Source: JALHVH01 sp964544265 (GTDB lineage Bacteria > Acidobacteriota > Aminicenantia > Aminicenantales > Saccharicenantaceae). From it: 34,437 nucleotides of DNA. Of the stretch, positions 31,507 to 34,437 are shown in pieces (the first letter of the stretch is position 1; every line of letters starts with the position of its first letter). The DNA lies in assembly GCA_964544265.1 (NCBI GenBank), contig CAZJBD010000008.1:1-34437 (forward strand), read 5' to 3'. The position numbers and the translations under genes were made by a program. Below the pieces are notes generated by a model. The model searched no databases. It had not been told where the DNA came from and saw nothing but the letters and a program-made list of their open reading frames with translations.

Positions 31507-34310
31507 GAGCCAATCACAAATCGCTAACGGCCCGACCTGTCCCGTCGATCCTGGCAGCTTTTATGGTTTTTCTTCCGGTGTTTTTGAACTCCGCCTCCGT
31601 CGCCGACCGAACGCCGCTCCAATTCGAAGTTGCGAACATCCTGGCCAAACTCCCCGCTAAGAGCGCATCTGAAATGGACAGTTTGGCAGCTCGTCTCCTG
31701 TCTCTCGGCCGCGAAGGCATCCTGGAGGTCTGCCGCAGGCTGGCAGGTCCCGGGAAAGACGCAGACGCATCCCCCCGTTATGCCATCGACGGCCTGTCGC
31801 TCCGTGTCAGCCGTCCCGGAAGCGCCGAAAAGGAAAGGCTTCTCTATGTCNNNNNNNNNNGCGCACTCTTCGCCGCCCTTGATAAAGCGCCGGACTCGGA
31901 GGCAAAAACCTTCTTCATCAGCCAAGTGCAGATCGTAGGAAGAAGCGAAGCCGTCAAGCCGCTCGCAAGATACCTCAAAGACCCAAGATTGGGCGAGTCC
32001 GCGACCCGGGCCCTATTGGCCATTCGAACCCCTGAAGCCGAAAAAGCTTTGCTCATGTCCCTTGGCCCGTCAAGGGGGATGACCCGAACGGCAATCGTCA
32101 GCGCACTGGGCGAACTCAGAAGCCGGGCTGCCGTGGAAAGGATCTTGCCTTTCACTGACAGCCGGGACGACGTCCTCCGTGAGGCAACCCTTAGAGCCCT
32201 AGCTGAAATCGGCGATGCGCGGGCCGAGGAGGCGTTGAGCACGTTCCCAATCGCGTCCTCCGCCGATGAAAGGGCCGGGGCGGTGTCTCGGTATCTCCTT
32301 TTCGCCCGGCGTCAGGCCGAAATGGGCCAAAAAGATGCCTGCGCTCGGATCTGCCGAAATCTTATCTATAAACTCACCGCTCCGCAAGAGAGCCAAGTCC
32401 GTTCGGAAGCCCTTTCTCTCCTCGTCGAAACGATGGGAAAGGACGCCATGAGCGAGCTTGTTCAAGCCATGGATTCGACGGACCGGCAATATCGCGCTCG
32501 TGCCCTCGAGCTGGCCGTTCTGGTCCCGGGACAAGAGGTCACCGAAAAATGGTTCGCTCTGATCCCAGGGGCTCCCCTTGCAGTCCAGGCAGAAATCATA
32601 GGCATGCTGGGCAAACGCGGAGATAAGGCCGCCCTGCCTCTCATCCTGGAAAGCCTCAAGAACGGGGAGAAAACCGTCCGTCTGGCGGCCATCCGGGCCG
32701 CCTTTAACCTCGGCGGCCCGGAAACGCTCCCGAACCTGATGTCGCTCCTATCAGTCGGTGACGACGAAGAAACGGTTTTGATCAAACAAGCCCTATTGGG
32801 CGCCCCCGGCGAAGTGGCCATGGCCCTTGCGGCAGAGGCGTTCACCGATGCCCCTCCCCAAGCAAGAAAAGCCCTGATCGAGGTCCTGGCCGCTAGAAAA
32901 GCCCGGCTGCACGCGGACCTGGTCTGGGAGGCAGTCAAGAACGCGAACGAAGTCGTCCGTCCCACGGCCCTGGCCGCGCTCGAGAGCGTTGTCCAGGAGG
33001 ACGATCTGCCGCGGACAATCGACTTGCTGCTCGCGGCCACATCACCAGCCGAGGTCTCATCCCTCCAGAACGCGCTCGCGGCCGCCGCCGGCCTGATCCC
33101 TGATCCGGAAAGACGAGCCGACCTCATCCTGGGCGCCCTCGAACAGGAAAAGGGAGCGCGACGGGCCGACCTCATCCGGCCGCTGGCGAGGATCGGAGGG
33201 GCGAAGGCCCTGGGGGTCGTAGCCGCGGAAACGAAAAGCTCCAATCTCCAAGTCCGGGCTGAGGCCGTTTATGCCCTTGCCCAATGGCCGGACGTGGGAG
33301 CATTGGAGGTTCTGCTCGACATCTTTCGCACGGCCGCCGACCGCAAGATCAGGCATCTTGCCGTCCAAGGCTATGTCCGTCTCGTCAACGCCTCCGGGAT
33401 GCCGGCGGATAAAAGGCTCGAGCTCCTCGAAGGCGCTCTCCAGACGGCAAAAGAAACGAACGAGAGGAATCTCGTCGTCGAGGCCCTCTCTGAAATTAGG
33501 ACGGCAGAATCCTTCCGGAGGGCGGTCGCCTTGCTCTCCGATCCGGCCCTGAGGGCCAGGGCCGCAGAATCGGCCGCCCGGATCGCCATGCCCTTGCCGG
33601 GCGACCAGGGCCTCGCTGGAATCGAGACGGCTCGCTCCCTCAAGAAGGCTTCGGCGTTTGTCGAGGACGAATGGCTGCGAGAGCAGGTCGAGCGACGGGC
33701 CACGGATATCCTCGTCCAGGAAGGCTTCGTTCCCCTGTTCAACTGCGAAGACCTGCTCGGTTGGAAAGGGCTCGTAGAAGACCCGGTCAAAAGGGCCAAG
33801 ATGGCTCAAGCCGGGCTCCGCGCGGCCCAGAAAAAGGCCGACGACGACCTGCGCCTTCATTGGAAGGTCCTTAACGGCATCCTCGTTTTTGATGGAAAAG
33901 GCCAAAACCTTTGCACGGCGCACGATTATGGAGACTTCGAATTGTTCGTGGACTGGAGGATCGGGCCCGGCGGCGACAGCGGGATTTATCTCCGGGGCTC
34001 GCCTCAGGTCCAGATCTGGGACCCGGCCGAGAGCCCGGAAGGATCAGGAGGACTCTACAACAATCAGAGCGGGCCGTCCAAGCCCCTCGTCCGGGCCGAT
34101 AATTCCGTCGGCTCCTGGAATACGTTCCACATTATTATGGCCGGCGACCGGGTCACGGTTTTCCTCAACGATGTTCTCGTTGTTGACAGTGTCATCATGG
34201 AAAACTATTGGGACCGCGGCAAGCCGATTGACTCGACCGGACCAATCGAGCTCCAGGCGCACTCAACCCCGCTCGAATTCAAGGACATCTATCTCCGGGA
34301 AATTAAATAG
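31503..34310 (+). CDS. Exported HEAT-repeat protein with C-terminal DUF1080 domain
   Basis: About 935 residues, including an uncertain stretch from ten N bases. A Sec signal peptide (about 1-33, hydrophobic FMVFLPVFL core) is followed by a long run of alpha-helical HEAT-like repeats (about 40-735). The last part (about 740-935) is a DUF1080/3-keto-disaccharide hydrolase domain with FVPLFNCEDLLGWKG, GDSGIYLRG and QIWDP motifs. DUF1080 enzymes cleave 3-keto-glycosides made by Gfo/Idh/MocA oxidoreductases, and the upstream overlapping gene is one. The repeats may hold a partner or a polysaccharide. ATG 31503 overlaps the previous stop. The frame continues across the gap, but the true residue count there is unknown. 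Confidence 0.88.
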   Translation: MRANHKSLTARPVPSILAAFMVFLPVFLNSASVADRTPLQFEVANILAKLPAKSASEMDSLAARLLSLGREGILEVCRRLAGPGKDADASPRYAIDGLSLRVSRPGSAEKERLLYVXXXXALFAALDKAPDSEAKTFFISQVQIVGRSEAVKPLARYLKDPRLGESATRALLAIRTPEAEKALLMSLGPSRGMTRTAIVSALGELRSRAAVERILPFTDSRDDVLREATLRALAEIGDARAEEALSTFPIASSADERAGAVSRYLLFARRQAEMGQKDACARICRNLIYKLTAPQESQVRSEALSLLVETMGKDAMSELVQAMDSTDRQYRARALELAVLVPGQEVTEKWFALIPGAPLAVQAEIIGMLGKRGDKAALPLILESLKNGEKTVRLAAIRAAFNLGGPETLPNLMSLLSVGDDEETVLIKQALLGAPGEVAMALAAEAFTDAPPQARKALIEVLAARKARLHADLVWEAVKNANEVVRPTALAALESVVQEDDLPRTIDLLLAATSPAEVSSLQNALAAAAGLIPDPERRADLILGALEQEKGARRADLIRPLARIGGAKALGVVAAETKSSNLQVRAEAVYALAQWPDVGALEVLLDIFRTAADRKIRHLAVQGYVRLVNASGMPADKRLELLEGALQTAKETNERNLVVEALSEIRTAESFRRAVALLSDPALRARAAESAARIAMPLPGDQGLAGIETARSLKKASAFVEDEWLREQVERRATDILVQEGFVPLFNCEDLLGWKGLVEDPVKRAKMAQAGLRAAQKKADDDLRLHWKVLNGILVFDGKGQNLCTAHDYGDFELFVDWRIGPGGDSGIYLRGSPQVQIWDPAESPEGSGGLYNNQSGPSKPLVRADNSVGSWNTFHIIMAGDRVTVFLNDVLVVDSVIMENYWDRGKPIDSTGPIELQAHSTPLEFKDIYLREIK
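31851..31860. other. Assembly gap (10 N)
   Basis: Ten undetermined bases lie inside the HEAT-DUF1080 gene. The reading frame is open on both sides and continues in register, with helical repeat sequence after the gap. A run of exactly ten N may be a placeholder, so the real gap length and the encoded residues cannot be known here. Confidence 0.98.
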
Positions 34311-34352
34311 GAAGCATCTTCTTTCGTGTGATTTAGACAATGGCGCAGGGGC
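34310..34352 (+). repeat. Copy 2 of the 43-nt dispersed repeat
   Basis: Matches 28010-28052 at 36 of 43 positions in the same orientation; its first base is the last base of the TAG stop of the HEAT-DUF1080 gene. It is followed by another stem-loop, ACGG-CG-ACA with TGTCCGT (34353-34380), seven pairs with a two-base bulge. Confidence 0.75.
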
Positions 34353-34398
34353 ACGGCGACACACCCAAGACTCTGTCCGTAGTCATTAATCCCCCCAA

Positions 34399-34422
34399 CC
34401 CCCCTTGGCCAATCAAGGGGGG
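34399..34422. repeat. Perfect 9-bp inverted repeat with C/G run
   Basis: CCCCCCTTG (34399-34407) and CAAGGGGGG (34414-34422) are separated by six bases. No T run follows on either side, so it is not a standard terminator. The bases before it (34391-34396) are another run of six C. It looks like part of an intergenic repeat family. Nothing else is recognised from 34353 to the window end. Confidence 0.55.
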
Positions 34423-34437
34423 AACAGGATAAGGTCT

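Noticed and set aside
1..34437. CRISPR arrays, tRNA or rRNA genes
   Set aside because: No regularly spaced direct repeats, cloverleaf-like segments with conserved TTCGA-type arms in intergenic DNA, or rRNA sequence were seen. Only a computed search could exclude a tRNA fully.

Overview
The window is a continuous piece of a moderately GC-rich bacterial genome with tightly packed genes, many sharing ATGA or TGATG stop/start overlaps. It has one 10-N assembly gap. Gene content suggests a fermentative, peptide- and amino-acid-using anaerobe: a HydABC/Nuo-like flavin-FeS module joined to glutamate-synthase parts, an isoaspartyl dipeptidase, an M29 aminopeptidase, APC and POT transporters and an NhaC antiporter. 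Together with a sigma-54 activator, a Tat-exported Gfo/Idh/MocA oxidoreductase and a HEAT-DUF1080 protein, this would fit a lineage such as Aminicenantota/Acidobacteriota. That assignment is inference from gene content; no rRNA or tRNA gene was seen.

Region 1 (1-6651, +): a promoter followed by five genes: NuoE-like, a small thioredoxin-like [2Fe-2S] protein, a NuoF-GltD fusion, a NuoG N-terminal-like ferredoxin and a GltB FMN-domain protein. They look like one multi-cofactor complex with an NAD(H)/FMN site, a probable NADP(H)/FAD site, many FeS clusters and a glutamate-synthase-like FMN barrel. No hydrogenase, formate dehydrogenase or glutaminase domain is present. This is the most interesting system in the window.

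Region 2 (6684-17489, +): housekeeping genes in two probable transcription units. The first is site-2 protease, trpS, scpA, scpB. The second is ispH, rpsA, HU/IHF, HIT, PpiD-like foldase, M29 aminopeptidase and APC permease, starting from a near-consensus promoter at 9761.

Region 3 (17548-21542, -): a three-gene operon of acyltransferase, HerA/DUF853 ATPase and POT peptide transporter. It is driven by a near-consensus promoter whose -35 box overlaps that of the divergent iadA-nhaC pair (21640-24256, +).

Region 4 (24253-27928, -): a small zinc-ribbon protein, a GAF/sigma-54 activator with a cluster of palindromes inside its coding sequence, and a radical SAM protein with a cobalamin-binding-like N-terminal domain.

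Region 5 (28010-34437, +): an ECF sigma/anti-sigma/secretin-N-like operon, then an 87-bp palindrome that looks both like a REP/IS200-associated element and like a terminator. After it come a Tat-signal Gfo/Idh/MocA oxidoreductase and a translationally coupled HEAT-DUF1080 protein, plausibly an oxidation/cleavage pair for 3-keto-glycosides. A 43-nt repeat occurs at both ends of this region. Several promoters here and in regions 2-4 lie so close to start codons without Shine-Dalgarno sequences that leaderless or near-leaderless mRNAs are likely.
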